From an uncultured Eubacteriales bacterium (lineage in GTDB: Bacteria > Bacillota > Clostridia > Oscillospirales > Acutalibacteraceae), in assembly GCA_934454845.1 (NCBI GenBank), contig CAKSGV010000001.1, positions 111,613 through 175,612 on the forward strand: a DNA stretch of 64,000 nt. Direction: 5' to 3'. Positions 52,570 to 60,111 of the stretch are shown here, piece after piece. The position numbers and the translations under genes were made by a program. Each line of letters opens with the position of its first letter. Position 1 is the first letter of the stretch. The notes beneath the pieces were generated by a model. That model did no database searches. It was not told the origin of the DNA and saw only the letters and a list, made by a program, of their open reading frames with translations.

Positions 52570-53106
52570 TTATTCCTCCTCGCTGTTAGGCGGCACGGGC
52601 AATCCTAACTTTGTAAGCGGTATGTATTCAAAATAGTAGTGACAACGCATACTAATGATATAATCCAAAACATCTTTATATTTAGGATCTTTAAACCATT
52701 CCGAAAGCAAATAGATGTACTCTACATCAATATTGAGCTGTGCCATCAGTTTCTGATACTGCTTTCTCTTGAAATCACAAGTCTGCAATTTTTCGTCAAC
52801 AGAGCCTGCCACCTGTTGATATTTACATTCAATAATAAAAAGTGTGTTATTGATAATTACATAAATACTATCATCCGGCAGTAGCTTTTTGGAGATAATC
52901 TTTGTCCAATCGACCCCAACTTCCTTTAAATATCTATAAAATCCGTGTTTTTTGAATATGCGAGCAACTTTTTCGTCATTATAAAACACAACTCCATCAG
53001 TTACCCGATACCCTTCTTGACTGTTTAAAAAGGTTGCTAAATCAGTTTTCCCCTCAAATACAAGCCCCGTTTTTGTGTTTCCGCCGCCTTTTCCGTTCTT
53101 TATCAT
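52570..53106 (-). CDS. Second putative restriction nuclease (PD-(D/E)XK-like)
   Basis: 178 aa from MIKNGKGGGNTKTG, with GAGGAGAAGTG upstream; an in-frame extension to 53214 lacks a site and overlaps the zinc-ribbon gene. GGGNTKTGLVFEGKTDLATF and DDSIYVIINNTLFIIECKYQ (D...ExK) fit a PD-(D/E)XK fold seen in type II enzymes; LYxDVEYIYLLSEWF follows. It is encoded between the Dam-like and DpnII-like genes. DpnII systems normally have one nuclease, so this extra enzyme is notable. Confidence 0.65.
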   Translation of the reverse strand: MIKNGKGGGNTKTGLVFEGKTDLATFLNSQEGYRVTDGVVFYNDEKVARIFKKHGFYRYLKEVGVDWTKIISKKLLPDDSIYVIINNTLFIIECKYQQVAGSVDEKLQTCDFKRKQYQKLMAQLNIDVEYIYLLSEWFKDPKYKDVLDYIISMRCHYYFEYIPLTKLGLPVPPNSEEE

Positions 53107-53128
53107 AACACTTCTCCTCGAAAATTCT

Positions 53129-53308
53129 TTATTTAACCTTGCAAGGCTTTCCAGCTTCGCAATGAGCCGAACGACATTCACGACAATACGACTGTGGTAT
53201 ATAACGACCATCACCCATATTTCTGTATCCGAATTCTTGCTCTATATCATCTTTGCCGTATGCCGTCTTTCCACAGCAAGGACATTGTGCATATTCTCCG
53301 TATGGCAT
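53129..53308 (-). CDS. 59-aa zinc-ribbon protein in the restriction operon
   Basis: MPYGEYAQCPCCGKTAYGKD is followed by an aromatic/Gly stretch and SYCRECRSAHC. Two CxxC pairs make a zinc ribbon. AAGGAGG lies 8 nt before the ATG. It is placed 12 nt after the Dam-like gene and 22 nt before the nuclease start. It resembles small zinc fingers encoded beside HNH or restriction genes; function unknown. Confidence 0.7.
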   Translation of the reverse strand: MPYGEYAQCPCCGKTAYGKDDIEQEFGYRNMGDGRYIPQSYCRECRSAHCEAGKPCKVK

Positions 53309-53320
53309 ATATGAACCTCC

Positions 53321-54391
53321 TTAAAAATTGCTAATGAGTAACTCTTTAATTTTTCCTCTTGCTTCACTATTACAGTTAATCATTCGAGTTGCTTCAACTC
53401 GTTTGATTTTATGTGCAGAATAGATATTATCAAAGAAATCATCATCTGTATTTGAATTCTTCGGATCGGAATTGCTGATAACGACTTTTGCGCCTTTTCT
53501 GTGCATATCATCAACAAATCGTGCAAGCTCAATCTGTTCCTCATCGTTAAACAAGTTTTCGGTATATGCAGTAAAACTTGCTGTATCTGTAATAGGTCTG
53601 TATGGGGGATCAAAATACACAAAAGTATTTTCGTCAATAAAATCAGCCGACTCTCTGTAATCACCACATACAATATTAACTCTTTGTAACTTCTCCGATA
53701 CTGCTCTGAGGTTGTTTTCATCGCAAATCATAGGATTTTTATATGCTCCCATAGGAACGTTAAACAACCCTTTTTTGTTCACTCGGAAAAGACCGTTGAA
53801 ACAGGTTTTATTAAGAAAAATCATCAATGCCGCTTTTTCGATATTGATGTTCTCGTTTCCATTGACCTTTAAATCATTAAAACGTTCACGCTTTTCCATA
53901 TAATATGCTTTGCGATTATCCGTATCTAACGGAATGAAATCGTTCTGCATAGCGTAAAGAATTTCAATCAGAGCATCTATGTCATCACGGATAATGTGAT
54001 ACGTATTGATGAGTTCAGCGTTAATATCGCTGATATATACTTCTTCTAAATCATACTTACTGAGAATATCAAACAAAACTGCACCACCGCCAACAAATGG
54101 CTCAGCATATTTTGTAATTCTTCCACTATCAAACAGATAGTAACGTTCAATCTCTTTAATGAGCTGACCTTTGCCGCCTGCCCATTTCAAGAAAGGTTTA
54201 ACCGCTTTTTCATCAGTTTTACTATATCGTGTACTTCTTGCATCTATCGGTTTTTCTGCCGAAGTAGGTATAATCCACATATTGCCCACCATAGTTGCCT
54301 CAGCAATTCTTTGTTCAGAGCACAAAACCGCCACTCTTCTTTGGGAAATACCCCATTTATCAGCGGCTTCTCTTGCAGACATAAATTCCAT
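53321..54391 (-). CDS. dam: Dam-type adenine methyltransferase with N-terminal HTH (GATC)
   Basis: 356 aa. Residues about 1-50 are a MerR/excisionase-like HTH (MEFMSAREAADKWGISQRRV). The D12-class methylase follows: motif I FLKWAGGKGQLIKEI and FVGGGAVLFDIL, motif IV FVYFDPPYRP (DPPY), VISNSDPKN. It makes N6-methyladenine in GATC and protects against the DpnII-like enzyme. The HTH fusion, with a dyad (GTTCG / CGAAC, 54414-54451) over its promoter, suggests that the methylase represses its own operon. Confidence 0.92.
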   Translation of the reverse strand: MEFMSAREAADKWGISQRRVAVLCSEQRIAEATMVGNMWIIPTSAEKPIDARSTRYSKTDEKAVKPFLKWAGGKGQLIKEIERYYLFDSGRITKYAEPFVGGGAVLFDILSKYDLEEVYISDINAELINTYHIIRDDIDALIEILYAMQNDFIPLDTDNRKAYYMEKRERFNDLKVNGNENINIEKAALMIFLNKTCFNGLFRVNKKGLFNVPMGAYKNPMICDENNLRAVSEKLQRVNIVCGDYRESADFIDENTFVYFDPPYRPITDTASFTAYTENLFNDEEQIELARFVDDMHRKGAKVVISNSDPKNSNTDDDFFDNIYSAHKIKRVEATRMINCNSEARGKIKELLISNF

Positions 54392-54430
54392 AACAACCTC
54401 CTGAATACATTAAGTTCGTACTTGTATAAT

Positions 54431-54459
54431 ATTATATTCTAAAGCTCGAACAATAGCAA
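54431..54459 (-). promoter_or_regulatory. Restriction-modification operon promoter
   Basis: On the minus strand TTGCTA (54459-54454), 17-nt spacer, TATAAT (54436-54431), between the arms of the GTTCG (54414-54418) / CGAAC (54447-54451) dyad. Confidence 0.7.
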
Positions 54460-54511
54460 TACCATTTTCAAAAAAGATTGTAAACTTTTTTATTGCTCTA
54501 ATAAGTAATGG

Positions 54512-54540
54512 CGGCAGAGATTACTCCCTGCCGCCGCTAC
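54512..54540 (-). terminator. Terminator after tnpV of element 2
   Basis: GGCGGCAG / CTGCCGCC 8-bp stem between the tnpV stop and the Dam promoter; on the minus strand it is followed by ATTACTTATTAG. Confidence 0.7.
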
Positions 54541-54542
54541 GT

Positions 54543-54926
54543 TTATACTGTGTAAATCATTTCTGCATTTACAATTTCCGTTGCACGATTACGGATATTG
54601 TTCATCTTCTGCACCCACGCCATTTGATCGGTTGCCTTTAAGCTTTCCGTTACATTTTCTTTTTCGGAAAGTTCTTTTACCAACCGAAGAAACAATGCTG
54701 TCGCCTGTTGTTCAACCTCATCAAGATAAGCGGTGAGTTTTCCTGAAGTCATCAAATCGGCGTATAAAACACGATGATTTTCTTTCAAAAACCGTTTGTG
54801 CCGCATACCCCATACACCGATATTTTCGTGTTGTTCTTCGGTGGGTAATGCAAGGTTCGGTAAGTAATAATCGCCTTGCAAAGTGTAACTGATACCCGTT
54901 CTTTCATCTGTAAAATGCTTTTTCAT
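54543..54926 (-). CDS. tnpV: TnpV-family small protein (element 2 copy)
   Basis: 127 aa. LQGDYYLPNLALPTEEQHEN, LKATDQMAWVQKMNNIRNRA match the element 1 copy (33566-33916) in order and at conserved residues (GDYYLP, DQMxWVxxMNxIRNRA). Function unknown. It lies 9 nt after the MobV gene. Confidence 0.85.
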   Translation of the reverse strand: MKKHFTDERTGISYTLQGDYYLPNLALPTEEQHENIGVWGMRHKRFLKENHRVLYADLMTSGKLTAYLDEVEQQATALFLRLVKELSEKENVTESLKATDQMAWVQKMNNIRNRATEIVNAEMIYTV

Positions 54927-54935
54927 AGTGTGTTC

Positions 54936-56117
54936 CTACCTTTCATAATCTTTATTTTTTCTAAAGAGTTCATCACGCTGCTTAGACTGTTTTGGCTCTT
55001 TGGCTTTTGCCAAAAGCTCATCAATTTGTTTGCTACCAAATACCTTTCGGAGCAAATTATAATCCCGATTTTGTGTCACTAATTTTTTATTTTCATTGGC
55101 AAGTTTACCGTTATCTTTTCGTAAGTGTTCATTCTCTCGATATAGATTTCGATTAGTAATATTCAAGCGGTGGTAACTGTCTAACGCCTGATAATACATA
55201 GACATTACCGAGCTAATTACCTCTCGTAATTTCTTTATCAGCGGCTCAACGAACTTCGTCTTATAACTCTTTGCCGACATCAATGGTGGTGGCTCTTGGA
55301 GCTGATAATCGGGCTCGGTGTCCAATTTTTTAGCAAGTTCTTCAATCACTTGCTCGCCCTTGCTGTAATTGCTGATACGATCTTGGTACACTTCAAATTC
55401 GTCTTTTTTATCAGCAAGTTTGCTTTCGAGTTCTGCAATTTCCTTTGTTCTCTGCTCCTTTTTATAATCAAGAACGGACAAGTGTTCACGCTTCTTTCCA
55501 AGCTGAAGCCACTCAACTCCGTGCCGCTCCATTACATCTGCAAGGACTTCTTTTTCGGATTGTACCCACTGACTCCACTCGGTTTCTTCACGGCTACCAC
55601 CTTTGAAACCTTGCATAGCCAACGCTTGTTTCAACGTTACCCTTGTGTCCAATCCACGCTTACTACCTGTCATAAAGGGGACAAAATCTATATGCAGGTG
55701 GGGTGTTTCTTCATCCAAATGCAAGTGAGCCGAGAACACTCGAAGCTGGGGATTTCTCTCTATAAATCCGCTATAATACTCATCCAAAATTTTTCCTGCG
55801 AGTTCACAATGCTCCCCTTGAACATTGGTATCATCCTTATTTCCAATCTGCACAACAATCTCGTGGAACAATTTTTCTTGCTTGCCCGTGCGTATTTTTT
55901 TATAATAATCATCTATCTTTCGGTCGGCTCTTGTCTGCTTATCGTTGTATCTTCTCACGGCATCATCAAAGAGTTCGTGATATACCCTGCGGATATTTTC
56001 ATTACAATAACAGACATTGTTTTGTGTGCGTTCGGCATCCACATTTGAAGCCTTGAATTTACGACTATTGTGTGCTTGTGAGCCTTTGCCGACCTCTATA
56101 CTTATCGTTCTCTCCAT
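54936..56117 (-). CDS. MobV/Pre-type relaxase
   Basis: 393 aa. The N-terminal relaxase domain ends in the metal-binding HLHLDEETPHLHIDFVPF (HLDE-TPHLH), the MobV/Pre signature. Coiled-coil segments (residues about 220-270 and 320-370) and a basic tail follow. It nicks oriT for mobilization of small plasmids and elements. It is a different relaxase family from that of element 1. Confidence 0.92.
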   Translation of the reverse strand: MERTISIEVGKGSQAHNSRKFKASNVDAERTQNNVCYCNENIRRVYHELFDDAVRRYNDKQTRADRKIDDYYKKIRTGKQEKLFHEIVVQIGNKDDTNVQGEHCELAGKILDEYYSGFIERNPQLRVFSAHLHLDEETPHLHIDFVPFMTGSKRGLDTRVTLKQALAMQGFKGGSREETEWSQWVQSEKEVLADVMERHGVEWLQLGKKREHLSVLDYKKEQRTKEIAELESKLADKKDEFEVYQDRISNYSKGEQVIEELAKKLDTEPDYQLQEPPPLMSAKSYKTKFVEPLIKKLREVISSVMSMYYQALDSYHRLNITNRNLYRENEHLRKDNGKLANENKKLVTQNRDYNLLRKVFGSKQIDELLAKAKEPKQSKQRDELFRKNKDYER

Positions 56118-56148
56118 TATTTATCACTTCCTTCCTCTAAAAAGTTTT

Positions 56149-56184
56149 GTTACTTTTGTCAAAAGTAACGCAAAAGCACTTTTG
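56149..56184. other. Candidate oriT of element 2
   Basis: GTTACTTTT-GTC-AAAAGTAAC (56149-56169) and CAAAAG-CA-CTTTTG (56171-56184) are consecutive dyads 32-67 nt upstream of the relaxase start, the usual oriT place in MobV elements. The remaining gap to 56364 has further repeats (CGTCACG / GACGGT types) and no gene. Confidence 0.55.
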
Positions 56185-56364
56185 ACAGGCACACCTATCA
56201 AAAATGCGACCTGCGAGCAGGTTTTGCGTTCTCCGAAGGGCAAAGAGCCGCCTTTGAAAAGGCACTCTCTGCACACTCCGCTAAACTTTACCCGTGACGA
56301 TGCGTGTCAATGGTGACGGTCTTTTCACTACCGTCTAAAACATCGACACGACCGTCACGCATCG

Positions 56365-57498
56365 TCACGCTTGCGAAAGACATATGCGTATCTTCCGCCC
56401 GTCGTGACAGCGTTTGTTTTCATAACAGATACCGTACTCGTTGAACAAACGCCCTGCATTGATATTCATCTTCATAGACAAGGTATTTGCTTTCATATCA
56501 ACGCCAAGCACCGACACAAGTTCCGTTGGTGTTCCGCACCACTCGGCATTGTCTGCGGTGATAAATGCCGCTACCGTTTCAAGCAACGGTTCAGGCGGCT
56601 CTTTCCAAAGTTCTGTTTCCACTCTGTCCAAATCCCAAAGTAACGTTTCGGGATTTCGGTTAAGATAAATCTTTTGGTCTTGCTGATCTCTGCCCGACAC
56701 TTCAAGAGTGGCGGCATTGCTTGTGCGTTTTTCCTTTTGCAAAACAAAGCCACCGTCTGCCGCACCAAGCAAACCCGTTGTGCCGGAAATCATATCGAAC
56801 TTATCTTCAGCGGTCTGCTTTCGGGTGTGGTGTACGAGCAGTACACAGATACCGTGACAATCAGTAAATTTCTTAATCCGATTGATGATTTCATAATCGT
56901 TTGCATAACTGTAGTTATCCCCGCCGACCTCACGCACCTTTTGAAGTGTGTCGATTATAATGAGCTTCGTGTCAGGGTGTTCTGTGATGAACCTCTGTAA
57001 CTGTTCGTCAAGTCCTTTGCCGAGCTGACTTGCCGAAACAGAGAAGAAAAGATTATCTGCACTCTCTGCACCGAACATCCGATACAAGCGTTCCTGCAAT
57101 CTGCGGTAGTCATCTTCAAGTGCAAGATAAAGCACTGTTCCTTTACGGGTAGCATAATTCCACAGCGGTGTACCCGTGCTGATATGATAGGCAAGCTGAG
57201 CCATAAGGAAACTCTTGCCAAGTTTTGGTGCCCCTGCAAAGATATACGTTCCCGGATAGAGTAAGCCGTCAATAAGCGGCGGCTTGCTCTGATACACGGT
57301 GTCGTAAAACTCAGTCATCGAAACAGTTTTAAGGTAACGAGGGTCTAACATTCTAAACATTTCACGCTGAAAATCGTCAAAACTATTGAAATTCTCATTT
57401 TCAGTGGTTATAATAGGTGCAGTACATTTTTGAGAAGGATGTTCCGTATCTGCGCCAACAGATACATTGGGAACAGTCTTTTCGGTTATATTAGTCAT
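56365..57498 (-). CDS. RepA-like hexameric-helicase family ATPase of element 2
   Basis: 377 aa from MTNITEKTVPN; the GGAG site is 9 nt upstream of this ATG but directly adjacent to the earlier one. Walker A GAPKLGKSFLMAQLAYH, YLALEDDYRRLQERLYRMFG, LIIIDTLQKVREVGGD and LVHHTRKQTAEDKF have the same order as in the element 1 protein (31076-32203). It may replicate the excised element. The start overlaps the MobC-like gene by 8 nt. Confidence 0.88.
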   Translation of the reverse strand: MTNITEKTVPNVSVGADTEHPSQKCTAPIITTENENFNSFDDFQREMFRMLDPRYLKTVSMTEFYDTVYQSKPPLIDGLLYPGTYIFAGAPKLGKSFLMAQLAYHISTGTPLWNYATRKGTVLYLALEDDYRRLQERLYRMFGAESADNLFFSVSASQLGKGLDEQLQRFITEHPDTKLIIIDTLQKVREVGGDNYSYANDYEIINRIKKFTDCHGICVLLVHHTRKQTAEDKFDMISGTTGLLGAADGGFVLQKEKRTSNAATLEVSGRDQQDQKIYLNRNPETLLWDLDRVETELWKEPPEPLLETVAAFITADNAEWCGTPTELVSVLGVDMKANTLSMKMNINAGRLFNEYGICYENKRCHDGRKIRICLSQA

Positions 57499-57823
57499 AA
57501 GCGTCATCTCCTTTCAATCCGTGCAGGGTTACAGTTATCAGTTCAATAAGCTGCAACAGCTCGTCGTGTTCATCGGTAAGTGTTTCGATCCTTTTTAGTT
57601 CTGTAAGAACATTGGCAAGTTCATCACGCAATGCCTTATATACTCTCGGATTCCCCTGAACAACAATATCCTGACCTAAACATCTGCGGTAACAATATTC
57701 CTGCTTCGGTAATCCCGATAACTTTACCGCCTTGTTTATCAGTTCGTTTTCTTCGGCTGATACACGAAACCCTACTGTGATATTTCTCCATCTTTTGTGA
57801 TTATCTAAATTTTTAGCTGACAT
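57491..57823 (-). CDS. MobC-like relaxosome protein of element 2
   Basis: 110 aa from MSAKNLDNHKRW with GGAAAGGAGAC upstream. NITVGFRVSAEENELINKAV, KLSGLPKQEYCYRRCLGQ is a ribbon-helix-helix as in MobC. Its gene starts at the integrase stop, so the three are one operon. Confidence 0.78.
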   Translation of the reverse strand: MSAKNLDNHKRWRNITVGFRVSAEENELINKAVKLSGLPKQEYCYRRCLGQDIVVQGNPRVYKALRDELANVLTELKRIETLTDEHDELLQLIELITVTLHGLKGDDAYD

Positions 57824-57824
57824 T

Positions 57825-58904
57825 TTAATTGTCTCCTTTCCAAATTTCATCAAGTGTATTTACCATTTCAATCTGCTTCGACGGGAATAGGTGGGCATAG
57901 CGGTAAGTTATATCCACGCTTTCGTGTCCTACACGGTCTGCGATTGCCAACGGCTGAAAGCCTTTATCAATCAGCAGAGAAACGTGGGAGTGACGAAGAT
58001 CGTGGATACGGATACGCTTAACCCCTGCCTTGTCCGAACCTCTGTCCATCTCGTGATGAAGATAACTCTTGGATATTGGCAATATCCTATCGTTTTCTCC
58101 GGCTTCATAAAACATATTGATATATTCCTGCATTTCATCGCATAAAAACTGCGGCATTTTTATAGTGCGATTACTTTTAGGCGTTTTCGGGGAAGTGATA
58201 ATATCCTCACCGTGCAAACGCTGATAGGATTTACTTATCGTTACCGTTTTGTTGTTAAAATCGAAGTCGGAAGGAGTTAGTGCTAATAGCTCCCCGACAC
58301 GAATACCACACCAATACAGCATTTGAAACGCATAATATGATAATGGTTTATCCATCATTTCATTTGCAAATTTTGTGTATTCTTCGGTAGTCCAAAACAA
58401 CATTTCCTTGTATTCCGCTTTACCCATATTTCCGACGGTTGCCGCAGGATTGACCTTTAATCCATAAAACCTGACAGCGTGGTTAAATAACGCACTCAGC
58501 TGATTGTGTATAGTTTTCAGATAGGTCTGTGATAGTTTCTTACCGCCTTTGCTTGTAGCGTTTCGCATTTCGTTCTGCCAAGCAATAACATCTTTAGCGG
58601 CAATATCACACAAACGCTTCTTACTGAAATACGGTAAAATCTTTTCCTTGATGATATGCTCCTTTGTTAGCCAAGTATTTTCTTTCAGGCTCGGTCGTAT
58701 ATCCTTTTCATAAAGTTCTACGAAAGTGCCAAAATTCATCGTGACATCCGCTGACTTCTGCATACGGAACTCACGCTCGTATTCTTGTGCTTCTTTCTTG
58801 GTAGCGAAACCTCGCTTAAAAACCTGCTTGTTTTCGCCCCTCCAATCTACATAACGGAACTGCACAATCCACGTTCCGTTATCTTTGTTCTTAAACGCTC
58901 CCAC
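57825..58904 (-). CDS. Tyrosine recombinase integrase of element 2
   Basis: 359 aa. An AP2-like arm-binding N-terminus (GTWIVQFRYVDWRGENKQV) and core-binding domain precede the catalytic residues: Arg in WCGIRVGELLAL, HxxR in IHDLRHSHVSLLI, His in VGHESVDITYRYAHLF with the Tyr following. It is the Tn916-type. By position it should act on the guaA core ATTCCCACTC and the arm repeats TTTGCTATCA. Confidence 0.93.
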   Translation of the reverse strand: MGAFKNKDNGTWIVQFRYVDWRGENKQVFKRGFATKKEAQEYEREFRMQKSADVTMNFGTFVELYEKDIRPSLKENTWLTKEHIIKEKILPYFSKKRLCDIAAKDVIAWQNEMRNATSKGGKKLSQTYLKTIHNQLSALFNHAVRFYGLKVNPAATVGNMGKAEYKEMLFWTTEEYTKFANEMMDKPLSYYAFQMLYWCGIRVGELLALTPSDFDFNNKTVTISKSYQRLHGEDIITSPKTPKSNRTIKMPQFLCDEMQEYINMFYEAGENDRILPISKSYLHHEMDRGSDKAGVKRIRIHDLRHSHVSLLIDKGFQPLAIADRVGHESVDITYRYAHLFPSKQIEMVNTLDEIWKGDN

Positions 58905-58909
58905 TCACA

Positions 58910-59107
58910 TCACTTCCTTTCTCTGTTTTCTCTTGTGGAATAAAAATTATCATAAAAGAACTTTCGGTCAATGCGACCGTTCATAGTAATGCATCCGGTT
59001 TTCTTCAGCTCTTTATTGAGCCGTCTGATAATCTTATAGGCATAAGACTCAGAAACATCCATTACTTCAGCAACTTCGTTGACTCTCATAAATAATTCTG
59101 CTGCCAT
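58910..59107 (-). CDS. Small HTH protein, Xis-like, of element 2
   Basis: 65 aa. LFMRVNEVAEVMDVSESYAY, KIIRRLNKELKKTG is an excisionase-type HTH. GAAAGGAGGATG precedes the ATG. It lies 5 nt before the integrase gene and probably controls excision. Confidence 0.82.
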   Translation of the reverse strand: MAAELFMRVNEVAEVMDVSESYAYKIIRRLNKELKKTGCITMNGRIDRKFFYDNFYSTRENRERK

Positions 59108-59313
59108 AGTGACATCCTCCTTTCGTTGTTTTTCTTTCGTGCGTTGTGCCGTTCTACCCGAATGTCGTTTTTATATACCTAAAGTTATAGCTCTCACTAT
59201 AACGCCCCTGCTTTTTCAGCGGCGTTGCCTTGCTCATATCATCGCAAAGTCATATCCCATTCGGACGGTCATTCAGTTTTATCACAACTACCTAACGGTA
59301 TTTGCTTAACTAT

Positions 59314-59342
59314 ATTATACTAACGGATTTCCGTTAAGTCAA
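59314..59342 (-). promoter_or_regulatory. Integrase-mobilization operon promoter with operator
   Basis: On the minus strand TTGACT (59342-59337), 17-nt spacer, TATAAT (59319-59314). The spacer is the perfect dyad TAACGGA-TT-TCCGTTA (59321-59336), and a half-site TAACGG lies at 59293. This is an ideal repressor site for the divergent XRE protein. Confidence 0.85.
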
Positions 59343-59384
59343 GTGGTTTTTGAAAAAATATTAAATTTATTTGCTTTGGTTATC

Positions 59385-59414
59385 TTGACAAGTCCTAACT
59401 CTATATGCTATACT
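59385..59414 (+). promoter_or_regulatory. Promoter of the XRE regulator
   Basis: TTGACA (59385-59390), 18-nt spacer, TATACT (59409-59414), divergent from the integrase promoter. GGAGTA occurs twice downstream (59423 and 59434), the second being the ribosome site. Confidence 0.8.
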
Positions 59415-59445
59415 CTCTTTTAGGAGTACGAAAGGAGTATTTTTT

Positions 59446-59910
59446 ATGGCTATTGGAGAAAGAATTCGTTTTTTCAGAAATTTAAGAGGTATGACTCAAA
59501 AATATCTTGGTATGCAGGTGGGCTTTCCTGAAAAGACTGCTGATATTCGTATGGCTCAATACGAATCCGGCTCAAGAACGCCAAAAGCTGATTTAACAAA
59601 CAATCTTGCAGAGATATTTGGTGTATCCACTAAAGCATTAACTGTTCCTGACATAGACAACTATGACGGCTTAATGCACACCTTATTTACACTTGAAGAT
59701 TTATATGGTCTCAAAATCACCGAAATTGACGGTGAGGTTTGTCTGCATTTAGACAAAGGTATGAGTACAAACTACCTTACAATGTTTGGTATGTTCACCA
59801 CTTGGAAAGAGCAGGCTCAAAAGCTTAAAAACGGTGAAATCTCAAAAGAGGAATACGATAATTGGCGTTATACATATCCTGAAAGCATTGCTTTCAACAC
59901 ACATAAATAA
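59446..59910 (+). CDS. XRE-family repressor of element 2
   Basis: 154 aa. IGERIRFFRNLRGMTQKYLG, FPEKTADIRMAQYESGSRTP is a Cro/C1 HTH; the C-terminal part (GLKITEIDGEVCLHLDKGMS) is a small alpha/beta effector-like domain. It stands divergent from the xis-int-mob operon, with a perfect dyad in that operon's promoter, so it likely keeps the element quiescent. Confidence 0.88.
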   Translation: MAIGERIRFFRNLRGMTQKYLGMQVGFPEKTADIRMAQYESGSRTPKADLTNNLAEIFGVSTKALTVPDIDNYDGLMHTLFTLEDLYGLKITEIDGEVCLHLDKGMSTNYLTMFGMFTTWKEQAQKLKNGEISKEEYDNWRYTYPESIAFNTHK

Positions 59911-59918
59911 GCATAGAA

Positions 59919-59957
59919 AAAAGGCATTACCGACTGCAAAAGTCAGTAATGCCTTTT
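59919..59957 (+). terminator. Terminator of the XRE gene
   Basis: AAGGCATTAC-C-GACT / AGTC-A-GTAATGCCTT stem with a 5-nt loop and TTTTTAG after it. Confidence 0.85.
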
Positions 59958-60019
59958 TAGTATTTAAGATAATCTATTCGCAAGCCACTTGGTCTGTTTA
60001 GAATAAAACGACCTGATAG

Positions 60020-60040
60020 TTTGCTATCATTTTGCTATCA
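60020..60040 (+). repeat. Integrase arm-type repeats, right end of element 2
   Basis: TTTGCTATCA at 60020-60029 and 60031-60040, 11 bp apart, in the same orientation as the left-end copies. Confidence 0.75.
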
Positions 60041-60060
60041 ATTTGCCTTTTGAAATTGCT

Positions 60061-60111
60061 AAAACCCGCATAAACACTGGGTTTTTAATGACCTCAAAAT
60101 TATTCCCACTC
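60061..60111. other. guaA-proximal attachment site (att C) and guaA terminator
   Basis: AAAACCC...GGGTTTT (60061-60085) encloses the 18-mer repeated at 46233 and can serve as the guaA terminator. ATTCCCACTC (60102-60111) is the last guaA codons (inverse of GAGTGGGAAT) and is the recombination core. Confidence 0.7.

Noticed and set aside
53107..53214. Longer start of the second nuclease at 53214
   Set aside because: It would overlap the zinc-ribbon gene and lacks a ribosome site; GAGGAG precedes 53106.
54543..54926. TnpV as evidence of an insertion sequence
   Set aside because: No transposase or terminal inverted repeats nearby; TnpV here is part of the integrative element.
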